A stretch of 64,000 nt of DNA from Thalassotalea sp. 273M-4 (GCF_041410465.1 NZ_CP166961.1:930001-994000), one strand, 5' to 3'; shown: positions 34,521-43,440, numbered from the stretch's first letter. Notes: generated from the sequence alone by a model not told the origin. Program-made: numbers and translations.

Positions 34521-36278
34521 ATGGCAGAAAAGTATAGACAAGAAGTCTTAGAGGCCGAAGAGGTGATGAAAAGGTTGGAAAATGCCTCTCCCTTGCAGGC
34601 GAGTAAAGTTCTGATCGATATGGAACTTCACGATCAAAAAGAGTCATTAGAGATACTAAATGGCATATATCAAGATTTCAAAACGAATCAGAATGTGGTT
34701 GATGAATTGATCACACCTATTGGCCTCAATGTATTAGATAGTATCATCACACATAAAAGCCTTAAACTTAACCGAACGGGATTAACAGCTACGAGGCTAT
34801 GGAGTGAAATTAAAGGATTCGAATATTCTTCAGCAACGATTAAAGCTGAAGTTTTTTCAGCAAAACAACAATTGGAGGCGATGAGGGAACCATCTGAATA
34901 CAAAAGATCAACAATCGTTCAAGATCAGAAGTTGAAAAAGCATAAAGAAAGTAATACTGAGACTGATGGTTCGATTAAAAATGAAATAGATGGCAGTGAT
35001 CTTAATAGAGAAAGTAACTCATCCTCAAATGACAGCGTGGATACAGATCATTTAGAAAGTGCTAAAAGCTTTTCAGATAAATATGGCGGCAATCCTTTTA
35101 TATCCGATAAAGATTTAAAGGATATAGCCAATCATGACGACAATTTAGCTTCAATTTCAGCGGCTCAAAACCGATCAAAAAATGCAGGGACCTTTCAGGA
35201 TATTAAGGACAGGAAAGATGCGTTACTTCAGAGGCAAGAAGAAGGAAATTTGACTGCCTCAGAACAAAAGGAACTCGATAAAATCAATGATAAGTTTCCT
35301 GAAGGAAGTCTCGAAGCCGGGATTGAACTTGAGAATGAAGCCTCGCAGAAAAACTTCGAAAAAATGCAAAAGGTCGCTAGAGAAAATGCGCTGAATAACA
35401 AAGCTCATGTGGCTAAGAAAGCTGGTATAAAAGCAGCTGAACAAACTGGTTATCAAGCATTGGGACACGCTATTATTTTACTTATAAAGCCTGTTTTTTA
35501 TGAGTTGAATGATGCAATAAAATTTGGCATTGAAAAAGGTGTTGGTGCCAAAAGCGTGACTGAGGGGTTAAAAATTAGATTTAATCGGGTGCTAGCCTAT
35601 TTAAAGAAAGAAGTAATACCTCTCTTAAAAAAAAGTTTAGGTGATTTTTGCCAAAACTTTTTTAAAGTACTTATTGATGGAATAATGAACCTGGTAACAG
35701 GGTTATTTAAGTCTTTAATGAAGATATTATCGGAAGGTTTTTCAGCCTTGGTAGGCGCTTTCAAAATACTAGCCAAGTCAGATGATGAGATGTCTAAAGC
35801 AGAAAAATCAGATACAATTTTAAAGCTCTTTTCTGCGACAGTAGTGACTTTTGTTGTCTTCTATTTTGAATCAACTATTGTTTCTGCCATTCCTATTGAT
35901 TTCTTAAAAGACATTATTTTGTCTTTGCTAAGTGGTGTTGCATCGACAATAGTTGTGTATATGTTGGATAAGGCGGATTTCTTCTCGGTGAAGTTAGAAA
36001 AGCGTACTAAAGCAGTAAAGGACATTTTTGAGCAAAGAATTAGGCAAATTAAAGAAAATACTGATGCTTTTGAAGCCGCAACCATAGAGAAGTTAGCAAA
36101 AGATAGACTTAAGTTTAAGCTACTATCTGATGAATTAAATCAAGCAATCGAAAGTAACGACAACCCAAATCAAGCGATCGATAAAATTGCCGATTTTATG
36201 AAGCTGGATTTAAAAATAAAGTCGACTGATGATTTTATTCATCTGCTTGAATCAGAAAGTGTACTCGTTATTAACTAG
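34521..36278 (+). CDS. Large membrane protein of the WYL/TerB operon, unknown
   Basis: About 585 residues. Residues 1-150 are helical and charged, 150-290 are low-complexity and acidic, and the C-terminal third is hydrophobic: amphipathic helices around 375-410 (IDGIMNLVTGLFKSLMKILS) and two strong membrane segments at about 440-490 (LFSATVVTFVVFYFES, IILSLLSGVASTIVVYML), followed by a cytoplasmic-looking tail. AAGGA lies eight bases before the ATG at 34521; the ATG at 34515 is too close to it. A plausible membrane effector of the operon, but no family or active site is recognised. Confidence 0.7.
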   Translation: MAEKYRQEVLEAEEVMKRLENASPLQASKVLIDMELHDQKESLEILNGIYQDFKTNQNVVDELITPIGLNVLDSIITHKSLKLNRTGLTATRLWSEIKGFEYSSATIKAEVFSAKQQLEAMREPSEYKRSTIVQDQKLKKHKESNTETDGSIKNEIDGSDLNRESNSSSNDSVDTDHLESAKSFSDKYGGNPFISDKDLKDIANHDDNLASISAAQNRSKNAGTFQDIKDRKDALLQRQEEGNLTASEQKELDKINDKFPEGSLEAGIELENEASQKNFEKMQKVARENALNNKAHVAKKAGIKAAEQTGYQALGHAIILLIKPVFYELNDAIKFGIEKGVGAKSVTEGLKIRFNRVLAYLKKEVIPLLKKSLGDFCQNFFKVLIDGIMNLVTGLFKSLMKILSEGFSALVGAFKILAKSDDEMSKAEKSDTILKLFSATVVTFVVFYFESTIVSAIPIDFLKDIILSLLSGVASTIVVYMLDKADFFSVKLEKRTKAVKDIFEQRIRQIKENTDAFEAATIEKLAKDRLKFKLLSDELNQAIESNDNPNQAIDKIADFMKLDLKIKSTDDFIHLLESESVLVIN

Positions 36279-36363
36279 GTGGCTTTTAGCACAAAAATAT
36301 TTTAAATAGGTTATTCATTTCTTTTAGAAATGCATAATTAGCAAAAATAAAAAGAGAATCTAA

Positions 36364-37071
36364 ATGTTAGGTATATCATCAGGTTGGTCTCTACTTGCAA
36401 AGACCGCTTTTACATCTTTAGCAATTGATTTAGATAAAGATGCTAAGCAATTTATTATTCGAAACATGCTATTTAAAAAAATGGTCAGCTATGCCTTAGA
36501 GCAAAAGTTTGGTGACGATGTATCACTCAAGAGCGTTGAGCAACAAGGAGTAATTGTTGAGCACAAGACTTATGGTGAGATATTAGTCTTGCCTAAGAAG
36601 CTAACCATTTTTCGTGAAAAAGTTGAATTTGTGACAGATGTCGAGTTATTGACTAATAAGACAACATCGGAGTCGATTACAACGTTAATATCAGGTGTTG
36701 TCCAAGGTGTTGCTAGTAGCGCTTTATTTGCATTGTCTGCTGGCTACTTAGGGGCATCAGAAATTAGTCAGTCTTTATTTAAAATAGGTTCATCGATGGT
36801 GCACTTAGTGAACGGTAAAGGTGATAAGTTAGGCCTTGGAAAAGATAGAGTATTTTCGCTAGAACTTCCTGACAGTATTAAACACTCAAACCTAGTATCT
36901 TTATTCTTCGGTGACGAAGAGCAATCTATCGCTATGGCATTAGACATGCGTAATGGTGATTTTGCTATTGCTATTGCTGTTGAAAACTTTGATATGGAAA
37001 AGCTTGAGGCGGTAAAAACAAAAAGTATGGCGCTGATTGGTCAAACCATCCTAGGGAAAGTAGCCGCTTAA
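36364..37071 (+). CDS. Protein with glycine/alanine-rich hydrophobic segment, unknown
   Basis: 235 residues. A central stretch (about residues 107-145: TLISGVVQGVASSALFALSA, then GYLGASEISQSLF) may enter a membrane; the flanks are mixed alpha/beta (ELPDSIKHSNLVSLFFGDEE, DMRNGDFAIAIAVENFDM). AAGAGAATCTAA precedes the start. It lies 85 bases after the large membrane gene and is the last plus-strand gene before a bidirectional hairpin, so it is likely the last gene of the same operon. Not recognised. Confidence 0.65.
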   Translation: MLGISSGWSLLAKTAFTSLAIDLDKDAKQFIIRNMLFKKMVSYALEQKFGDDVSLKSVEQQGVIVEHKTYGEILVLPKKLTIFREKVEFVTDVELLTNKTTSESITTLISGVVQGVASSALFALSAGYLGASEISQSLFKIGSSMVHLVNGKGDKLGLGKDRVFSLELPDSIKHSNLVSLFFGDEEQSIAMALDMRNGDFAIAIAVENFDMEKLEAVKTKSMALIGQTILGKVAA

Positions 37072-37095
37072 CTAATAATGGCGACTAATTATATT

Positions 37096-37123
37096 TTAAG
37101 CCTAGGCTAATGCCTAGGCTTAA
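37096..37123. terminator. Bidirectional terminator-like hairpin
   Basis: Perfect 12-bp inverted repeat (TTAAGCCTAGGC/GCCTAGGCTTAA) with a four-base loop, placed between the convergent ends of the 235-residue gene and the LRAT-like gene. Confidence 0.75.
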
Positions 37124-37127
37124 CCTC

Positions 37128-37598
37128 CTATCTATCCCAATGCCGCCAGGTATTGGCACCAAGGTAGCTTTTCGCTTCATCTTTTAACATCCACATAAAC
37201 GAGCAGGCGTTATGTAGGTCACCATTTAAGCAATAGGCAGAGAACTGATGGCAGTTATTTGATAGCGTGTTGTATTCCGTTTTTGTTCCGAGCATATCAA
37301 GCGCACGTTCAGCTACACACTCATCACCACAGGCATACTCATCTTTGGAAGATACGTAGATGTTTAGTGCGGTGGTACCGTCGGTGAAACCTGTAGGATT
37401 AACTCGTTCAATAACCCCCTTGCCATTTAAATGGATGATTTGGTTATTACCCACATAAATGCCACTGTGATCGGCGTAGCCACAGCACATGTCACAATAA
37501 ACGACACTGCCTATCTTAGGGTTTACGCTATCGCGAAATTCATCGACGAGGCTTTCAACCAGATTGATCGCTGGTCCGAGTAAAAAATATTTAAACAT
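37128..37598 (-). CDS. LRAT/NlpC-P60-like protein
   Basis: About 156 residues. The pattern GSVVYCDMCCGYADHSGIYV, then NQIIHL and later LSNNCHQFSAYCL, matches lecithin:retinol acyltransferase-type papain-fold enzymes, with the histidine in ADHSGIYVG and the nucleophile in NNCHQF. Such proteins act as thiol acyltransferases or lipases, and similar ones occur on mobile elements. AAGGA is seven bases before the ATG at 37598; the longer frame to 37640 overlaps the recombinase end and is unlikely. It follows the recombinase gene by 13 bases. Confidence 0.7.
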   Translation of the reverse strand: MFKYFLLGPAINLVESLVDEFRDSVNPKIGSVVYCDMCCGYADHSGIYVGNNQIIHLNGKGVIERVNPTGFTDGTTALNIYVSSKDEYACGDECVAERALDMLGTKTEYNTLSNNCHQFSAYCLNGDLHNACSFMWMLKDEAKSYLGANTWRHWDR

Positions 37599-37611
37599 AG
37601 AGTATTCCTTA

Positions 37612-38172
37612 TTAGATTTCGAGTTCAACAAAGTCAGCATCGATTTCGGCTTGGGTCATGCCGATGTATCTGAGCGTGACGGCCTCAGAGCTGTGCCTGA
37701 GCATCTTCATCACTCTGGCGATGTCTTTGGTGTTTTTATACAAGTGATAACCACGGGTTTTACGCATGCTGTGGGTACCAAGTGATAAGCCAAGCTCTTC
37801 ACCGACTTTAGCGAATGCTTCGGACACGGCGCGACGGCTTAATGGTTTAGGTGCCTGGTTTTCCGTACCTTGACTGCGATAGGATTGAAACAAGTAAATA
37901 TGAGAAGGGTGCTTCTCTTTGATTTTACTGATAACACTCAGCGCTTTGTTGTTAAGTTGGATGTTGGCAACTTTGCCGGTCTTGCCTTCTTTTAGGATAA
38001 GCCTATCGCCTTGTATGTCGGAAAACTTAATCGACAGTAAATCCGATATTCGAAGAGCCAGGTTTAAACCAATATTCCAAATGTCTGCCATTTGCTCACT
38101 GCAACGAATGGACAGCAGATGGCTTATGAGATGGACTTTTTCAAATTGCGTGATCGCTTGAACTTCGGCCAT
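37612..38172 (-). CDS. Minimal tyrosine recombinase
   Basis: 186 residues, essentially only the catalytic domain of the tyrosine recombinase (XerD-like) family. The active-site set is complete: Arg in LALRISDLL, Lys in KTGKVAN, HSMRKTRG, LRHSSEAVTLRYIG with the His and the Tyr nucleophile. The core-binding domain is absent. Several inverted repeats lie just upstream. It differs from the island integrase and may catalyse another rearrangement or resolve multimers. Confidence 0.9.
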   Translation of the reverse strand: MAEVQAITQFEKVHLISHLLSIRCSEQMADIWNIGLNLALRISDLLSIKFSDIQGDRLILKEGKTGKVANIQLNNKALSVISKIKEKHPSHIYLFQSYRSQGTENQAPKPLSRRAVSEAFAKVGEELGLSLGTHSMRKTRGYHLYKNTKDIARVMKMLRHSSEAVTLRYIGMTQAEIDADFVELEI

Positions 38173-38177
38173 ATTTC

Positions 38178-38290
38178 AGGTTCCTTTTTTGCTGTATGTT
38201 GTTAAAAAGGGAACTTCAGCGAGGGTATATTGCTGAAGGCCTTGTTTTTACTGGGGTGTCAGGTTCCCAAAATGCCAAAATGGGAACCTG
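38178..38290. repeat. Cluster of inverted repeats upstream of the minimal recombinase
   Basis: Contains CTTCAGC..GCTGAAG (38214-38220 and 38232-38238) and CAGGTTCCCA..TGGGAACCTG (38260-38269 and 38281-38290), plus further GGTTCC/GGGAAC half sites at 38178 and 38208. The half-site GGGAACC occurs four times, in alternating orientation. These could be recombination or operator sites; the first is near the recombinase start codon. Confidence 0.65.
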
Positions 38291-38301
38291 AGGTTTTGGG
38301 G

Positions 38302-38718
38302 TCAGTCGATGTAGACGGCGGTGCGATAAACGCCCATATCGTAGTACTCGACGAAGTTGTTGAGAAGCATCGAGAGCAGCTCTTGTGAATCACCGCTATC
38401 TAGCCACTCCGTAAACATGCTGTAGGCTTTATTGGTGGTAAAACAGATATCAATTTCTTTTACCAAATCATTTGATAAACCCTGGTAGGCGTAATCGGAT
38501 ATCGAAATCAATCTCCACTCTTTCATGTCTTTCACCAGGCCCACGTTCACAGGGTGATAACCACCCGTTTGAGCACAATAACCTGGGTCTAAAAAATTCA
38601 GGGTAATGCGCTTGGCACCTTCATCTGGTTTACTCGCTTCTATGATCTCTTTTTCGATTAACTGGTAAAACGTATCAGGTAACGATAATTCAGTATTTCT
38701 CTTTATTTTCATATCCAT
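38302..38718 (-). CDS. DUF2787-family protein
   Basis: 138 residues of the DUF2787 family, recognised by ITLNFLDPGYCAQTGGYHPV and WRLISISDYAY. The family is typical of Vibrio/Shewanella-type integrative elements beside RadC, as here. GAGG is seven bases before the ATG. Function unknown. Confidence 0.78.
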   Translation of the reverse strand: MDMKIKRNTELSLPDTFYQLIEKEIIEASKPDEGAKRITLNFLDPGYCAQTGGYHPVNVGLVKDMKEWRLISISDYAYQGLSNDLVKEIDICFTTNKAYSMFTEWLDSGDSQELLSMLLNNFVEYYDMGVYRTAVYID

Positions 38719-38727
38719 AGCTATACC

Positions 38728-39204
38728 TCACAGCAATCCTTTCTCTGCAAACGACACCGGGGTTTCTGCCACGATGATGTGGTCCAATACCCGAACATCA
38801 ATCAGACCAAGAGCTTTTATCAGGCGCTCAGTAATATTTTTATCGGCAATCGACGGCTCAGAAATGCCAGAAGGGTGGTTATGGGCAAATACCACTGCGG
38901 CTGCATTAGCTTCAAATACCGCTCGAACGACTTCGCGAGGGTAAACGGTTGCCGCATCAATGGTCCCGAAAAACAATTCTTTGTATTCAATCAGGTGATG
39001 CTGGCTATCGAGCAGCATGACAGCAAACACTTCTTGTTTATATGTGCCTAGCTTACACATCAAAAAATCTTGGGTGGCGCCAGAGCTGGTAAACGCCTGA
39101 CCTTTTAAGTAGCTGCGTTCGATGATCTTGGCCGCTTTTTCAAGGACACGAAATTCGTGCAGCGGGCGATGAGACTTGTATGTCTCAGCTAATGAACTGT
39201 GCAT
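38728..39204 (-). CDS. radC: RadC-family JAB/MPN-domain protein
   Basis: 158 residues, the C-terminal JAMM domain form of RadC that is common on islands and plasmids. The metal motif HNHPSGISEPSIADKNITE (His-x-His, Ser, Asp) is intact at about residue 108, and YPREVVRAVFEANAAAVVFA precedes it. A strong AAGGAG box precedes the start. The 'DNA repair' name is historical; the role may be in element maintenance or anti-restriction. Confidence 0.92.
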   Translation of the reverse strand: MHSSLAETYKSHRPLHEFRVLEKAAKIIERSYLKGQAFTSSGATQDFLMCKLGTYKQEVFAVMLLDSQHHLIEYKELFFGTIDAATVYPREVVRAVFEANAAAVVFAHNHPSGISEPSIADKNITERLIKALGLIDVRVLDHIIVAETPVSFAEKGLL

Positions 39205-39337
39205 AACGTTCTCCTTAATGATTAAACATGTCTATGCACAGGGGTGATATATATCTGAAATGTTTTTATATCGTTTTTATGCCCCTAAAAAATAACCGGC
39301 TTTGCGAATCCTTTGAACATAACCAGAGGATTTAAAA

Positions 39338-39553
39338 ATGCGATTAATCAGATTAAAAAAAGTAATGGAATTGACAGGCCTTAGCAGAGCATCGGTATAT
39401 AAGTTCATGGCAAATGACACGTTTCCTAAATCGGTACCATTAGGAGATAGAGCCGTTGCCTGGGTAGAACAAGAAGTAACGGATTGGGTGTTAGATAAAA
39501 TTGCAGAGCGTGATGCTAACAATAAAAATAACTCTGTAAGCATAGTGGCTTAA
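39338..39553 (+). CDS. alpA: AlpA-family transcription regulator
   Basis: 71 residues, a MerR-like helix-turn-helix (RLKKVMELTGLSRASVYKFM, FPKSVPLGDRAVAWVEQEV). AlpA/P4 Vis proteins control integrase and excision genes of P4-like elements. GAGG lies eight bases before the ATG. It is divergent from radC. Confidence 0.88.
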   Translation: MRLIRLKKVMELTGLSRASVYKFMANDTFPKSVPLGDRAVAWVEQEVTDWVLDKIAERDANNKNNSVSIVA

Positions 39554-39749
39554 AGCAGGTTAGAAAAACAAAAGTTACCAGGCGTGTTCGGGATAATGAA
39601 GAGCGACCCTTTACTTTTACGTACTGAGCGACAAATGAAGTCTAGATCAGAAAGTTATCGCCTCAGTATTTTCTACAAAACAATTTGTGATAGGATGATA
39701 CCTAATAAAATTAATTAGATGGCGTAAGCATTCCACCTTTTAAGCTTAA

Positions 39750-39845
39750 TATTCGTATCGTTCAGTTTCTAAAACCGTTTATTTTGCTGAGTCAGATGAG
39801 CTCTTTAATGATGCAGTGGATGTACTTGATGGAAATATGGAATAG
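39750..39845 (+). pseudogene. Possible C-terminal gene relic before mcrB
   Basis: A start-less stretch of 31 codons that reads as protein (FAESDELFNDAVDVL) and ends in a stop three bases before mcrB. It may be the 3' end of an otherwise lost gene at a module junction. The rest of the 39554-39847 gap holds nothing recognised. Confidence 0.3.
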
Positions 39846-39847
39846 TT

Positions 39848-42043
39848 ATGAATAGTCAATCGAATTCGTTTTGGTTTGTAGGTGCATCCTACGGTAAAGG
39901 TAGTGAGGACCAAACTGAGCGCTTCCTCAATGATGCCGTTTGGCAAAACGGCTATGAGGATAAATATCTTGATGTCGTGCGTAGTATGCAGCCGGGCGAC
40001 AAGATTGCTATTAAATCGTCCTACACACGAAAGCGAGAGCTCCCTTTTGAGAATAAAGGCCAGACTGTTTCAGTAATGGGGATCAAAGCTATTGGTGTGA
40101 TTACCCGTAACCATGGCGATGGTCGCTTTGTCGATGTTGAGTGGCAACCACGCTTTGAGCCTGTTAATGAATGGTATTTCTATACCAATCGCAGCACTAT
40201 TTGGCGCGTCTCTCCCGATGACTGGATGACAGAGGGGCTTATTGACTTCACTTTCAATAAAATGCCACAGGATATAGATCGTTTTCGCAATGCTCCCTTT
40301 TGGAAAGAACGCTTCGGTGATACCCCTGTCGATAAACAGCGTTTTAAGTGGACTCAGTTCTATGAAGAGTTTGCCGACAAGCTGTTAGCTTACAAAGGTA
40401 ATCGTGCTTCGTTGATGACCGCCATTCACGACTTACCAAACAAAATTGGAAGCATTTCAGTCCTTCAAGATCAGCCTGAGGAAGGTACGAAAGAATTACT
40501 AGATGATATTTGTCCATTTACCGTATTTGGCCTATTTAATAGAGGCATCACTGATGCTAATCGAATAGCGATCGCAAACGAACTTGCTACTTTTTTGAAA
40601 GTTGAAGCGCCAGTTCCTAACTCTTTTGAAGGTATCCCCGTTGTTAATAATCAGCGCTCTTGGTTTTTTGGATACAAATACCGAAGGGGGGAACACGACA
40701 TTGAGGCGTTATGGAACCTTTTTGAGGCAGCCATAGAACACGCAAATAATTCAGAAACTGATACCGCAGAGGTACTTTATGACGCCTATGAAACGGCGAC
40801 TAAATGCTGGGGAACCGGCTGGAACCTTTCGATGGGGCTCTATTGGATTCGACCATGGAAGTACTTGACTCTTGATGGCCAGTCTCAAACATATATTACT
40901 AAAAAATTGGGTTTAGAAATTGGCAAAAATGGTGAAAAAGGCCGTTGTAGCTCAAAAGATTACTTCGGCCTGATTGACGTTCTGGAAACACGATTTCAAG
41001 AGGACGCCTACCCCGTACACTCTTTTCCAGAACTATCGCTGTCGGCTTGGCTGTTTAAGGACATCGACACATCCGCACATCCAAATGCTACAGACTTTGA
41101 GGATGAGGAGCTATCGGCAGAAGAAAACGAAGTTGCTGAACAGACCGCTCCTATTGAGCAGTATACAATTGACGACATTATTGCCGATGGTTGTTTTCTT
41201 GAGAGAGAAAGCATCGCTAAAATAATTACTCAGCTTAGACAGAAGAAAAATATTATTCTCCAAGGTCCTCCGGGAACTGGTAAAACATGGCTCGCGAAGA
41301 AACTTGCTTATGCGTTAATGGGCCAAAAGGACGAAAACTCCCTGCGTGCCGTTCAGTTTCACCCAAACCTATCTTATGAGGATTTTGTGCGTGGTTGGAG
41401 ACCATCTGGTGAAGGCAAATTGACGCTCGTTGATGGCCCATTCTTGGAAATGATTAACGAAGCAAAAAAAGATGCCAGCATCAAACACGTAGTCGTTATC
41501 GAAGAAATTAACCGGGGGAACCCTGCTCAGGTTTTTGGCGAAATGCTCACCTTATTAGAGGCTGACAAGCGCACACCAAGCGAAGCTTTAGAGCTTAGTT
41601 ATCGTCGAACTGAAGGCGAAAGAATCCATATTCCCGCTAACCTTTATGTTATTGGTACTATGAATATTGCCGACCGCTCATTAGCACTTGTCGACCTTGC
41701 TCTACGTCGCCGTTTCGCATTTTTTGATCTTAAGCCTACGCTGGGTGATGTATGGCGCAATTGGGTTCATAATAAGTCTGGTATTGATGACGATTTTTTA
41801 CAGTTAATTGAGCAGCGCATAGTCTCTCTAAATAACGAGATATCAAAAGATCGAAACTTGGGTCCTCAGTTTAAAATCGGCCACAGTTATGTAACGCCAC
41901 CTTTAAATGCAAAGATAGAAGATGCTGGAGCATGGTTTCAAGGTGTCGTAGAAACTGAAATTGGGCCGCTTCTTGAAGAATACTGGTTTGACGATATAGA
42001 ACGCGCTATGAAGTCCAAAGACGCTCTGATTGAAGGCATTTAA
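39848..42043 (+). CDS. mcrB: McrB-type AAA+ GTPase of a type IV restriction system
   Basis: 731 residues. The AAA+ motor is clear: Walker A LQGPPGTGKTWLA (about residue 473), Walker B HVVVIEEINRGNPAQVFGEM (about residue 546) and IGTMNIADRSLALVD (about residue 602), the McrB form of the sensor. The N-terminus (FWFVGASYGKGSEDQTERF, then GDKIAIKSSYTRKR) could be an EVE/PUA-like modified-base reader. McrBC cuts DNA carrying modified cytosine. It overlaps mcrC by one base (TAATG). Confidence 0.94.
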   Translation: MNSQSNSFWFVGASYGKGSEDQTERFLNDAVWQNGYEDKYLDVVRSMQPGDKIAIKSSYTRKRELPFENKGQTVSVMGIKAIGVITRNHGDGRFVDVEWQPRFEPVNEWYFYTNRSTIWRVSPDDWMTEGLIDFTFNKMPQDIDRFRNAPFWKERFGDTPVDKQRFKWTQFYEEFADKLLAYKGNRASLMTAIHDLPNKIGSISVLQDQPEEGTKELLDDICPFTVFGLFNRGITDANRIAIANELATFLKVEAPVPNSFEGIPVVNNQRSWFFGYKYRRGEHDIEALWNLFEAAIEHANNSETDTAEVLYDAYETATKCWGTGWNLSMGLYWIRPWKYLTLDGQSQTYITKKLGLEIGKNGEKGRCSSKDYFGLIDVLETRFQEDAYPVHSFPELSLSAWLFKDIDTSAHPNATDFEDEELSAEENEVAEQTAPIEQYTIDDIIADGCFLERESIAKIITQLRQKKNIILQGPPGTGKTWLAKKLAYALMGQKDENSLRAVQFHPNLSYEDFVRGWRPSGEGKLTLVDGPFLEMINEAKKDASIKHVVVIEEINRGNPAQVFGEMLTLLEADKRTPSEALELSYRRTEGERIHIPANLYVIGTMNIADRSLALVDLALRRRFAFFDLKPTLGDVWRNWVHNKSGIDDDFLQLIEQRIVSLNNEISKDRNLGPQFKIGHSYVTPPLNAKIEDAGAWFQGVVETEIGPLLEEYWFDDIERAMKSKDALIEGI

Positions 42044-43170
42044 TGGCTGCCGTTATTGAAGCACATGGCCAAGTCACTTCGTCGAGACGATTAGGAAAGA
42101 TACCTGTTCGTAACCTGTGGTTGTTGATGCTTTATGCTTCAGATCTTTATCGCCACCTAGGCACCAAAAACGTCGACGTGGAAGATAATCCTGAAGAAAT
42201 AGCAGATTTGGTTGCCGAGCTCCTCTGCCATCTAGTTGAAGAACGCATGATGCGAAATTTAAGCTATGGGTATGAGTCAAAAGTTGCTGTAATCAGTCGA
42301 GTTCGTGGACGAATAGATACCCTAACCACCGAGCGGCAAAGGCTACTTGAAAAAGGAAAGGTATGTTGTCGTTTTGATGAGTTAACTGTAGATACTCATC
42401 GTAATCGATATGTTAGATCTGCATTAGAACAATTATCAAAGCTGAATATTAAAACAACTCTTGCGCATAAATGCCGAGTCTTAATGCTGAGTTTAGAACG
42501 TCTAGGCGTGAGCAAGGCAAAGCCAATAAATTACAGCGGAAAGTCAGAAAGATTTGGTCGCCATGATATTAGTGATCAGAAGATGGTTGCTGCAGCCGAT
42601 TTGGCATTTTCACTCGCTTTGCCCACAGAGTTTGACGGTCAATTTCATCTAACATCCCCTGACTCTCAGAAAGAGTGGCTTAGAAAACTGTTTGAAAAAG
42701 CTATAGCGGGTTTTTATGCCGTAGCACTAGATAAAAGAGAGTGGCGTGTATTGGCTGGCAAACAATTTGATTGGCAGATATCAGATAAAAGTTCAGGGAT
42801 CGATGAAATCCTTCCCAGCATGAAAACAGACATTATTGTTGATAATCGCTCATCAGATAAACGTTTGGTAATCGACACAAAATTCAATTCAGTGACCACC
42901 AAAGGTTGGCATAGGGAAGAAACTCTTCGCAGTGGTTATATCTACCAAATGTATACCTACCTCAGAAGCCAAGAAGACATATCAGACCCCAAATCAATTG
43001 AAAGCATTGGTATGTTACTTCACCCGACAGTAGATAAAGAAATCGCTGAAACGGTAACAATTCAAGGCCACCCGATATGGTTTTGTACTGTTAATTTGGC
43101 TGAGTCAGCTATATCAATTAGAGAGCGGCTGCTGCTGTTTTTACGAAAGAGTTTCCAAGAGAACAAATAA
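42043..43170 (+). CDS. mcrC: McrC nuclease subunit
   Basis: 375 residues. The N-terminal half contacts McrB (PVRNLWLLMLYASDLYRHLG is a typical opening). The C-terminal PD-(D/E)XK nuclease is visible as MKTDIIVDNRSSDKRLVIDTKFN, with the Asp, the second acidic residue in VIDTKF and the catalytic Lys. Directly coupled to mcrB. The pair should act as a GTP-dependent type IV restriction enzyme. Confidence 0.93.
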   Translation: MAAVIEAHGQVTSSRRLGKIPVRNLWLLMLYASDLYRHLGTKNVDVEDNPEEIADLVAELLCHLVEERMMRNLSYGYESKVAVISRVRGRIDTLTTERQRLLEKGKVCCRFDELTVDTHRNRYVRSALEQLSKLNIKTTLAHKCRVLMLSLERLGVSKAKPINYSGKSERFGRHDISDQKMVAAADLAFSLALPTEFDGQFHLTSPDSQKEWLRKLFEKAIAGFYAVALDKREWRVLAGKQFDWQISDKSSGIDEILPSMKTDIIVDNRSSDKRLVIDTKFNSVTTKGWHREETLRSGYIYQMYTYLRSQEDISDPKSIESIGMLLHPTVDKEIAETVTIQGHPIWFCTVNLAESAISIRERLLLFLRKSFQENK

Positions 43171-43185
43171 AAGCATAAAACGTGA

Positions 43186-43440
43186 ATGGATGGTTCTACC
43201 TCTTTATTGCTGGCGGCCGAGCTTAATGAAATTGATTTATTTGAGCGAATGGTTGAAAGCGGCGGAAACCCATTATTAACGGTACCACACCCTGAAGAAG
43301 GCTTTCCTGTTGATTGTTATTTCATAGCTTACGCGAATAAATCTAAGCAAGTGTTAGAATATCTTGAACAAAATAAAAACAATATGTTCCATAAATTTGG
43401 GAAGCCTTGTTGGAACTGGGGTTTAAGTCAACAGATTTAA
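43186..43440 (+). CDS. Short ankyrin-like protein, possibly truncated
   Basis: 84 residues. DGSTSLLLAAELNEIDLFER, then MVESGGNPLLTV, has one ankyrin-repeat pattern (xGxTxLxxAAxxxxxxxxxxLxxxGxxP). The remainder is unrecognised. It starts 15 bases after mcrC with only a GTGA box near it. A single repeat is too few for a stable ankyrin domain, so it may be a fragment. Confidence 0.45.
   Translation: MDGSTSLLLAAELNEIDLFERMVESGGNPLLTVPHPEEGFPVDCYFIAYANKSKQVLEYLEQNKNNMFHKFGKPCWNWGLSQQI

Noticed and set aside
31353..37071. Tellurite resistance operon
   Set aside because: Only the TerB fold is shared; no TerC, TerD, TerZ or TerA genes are present.
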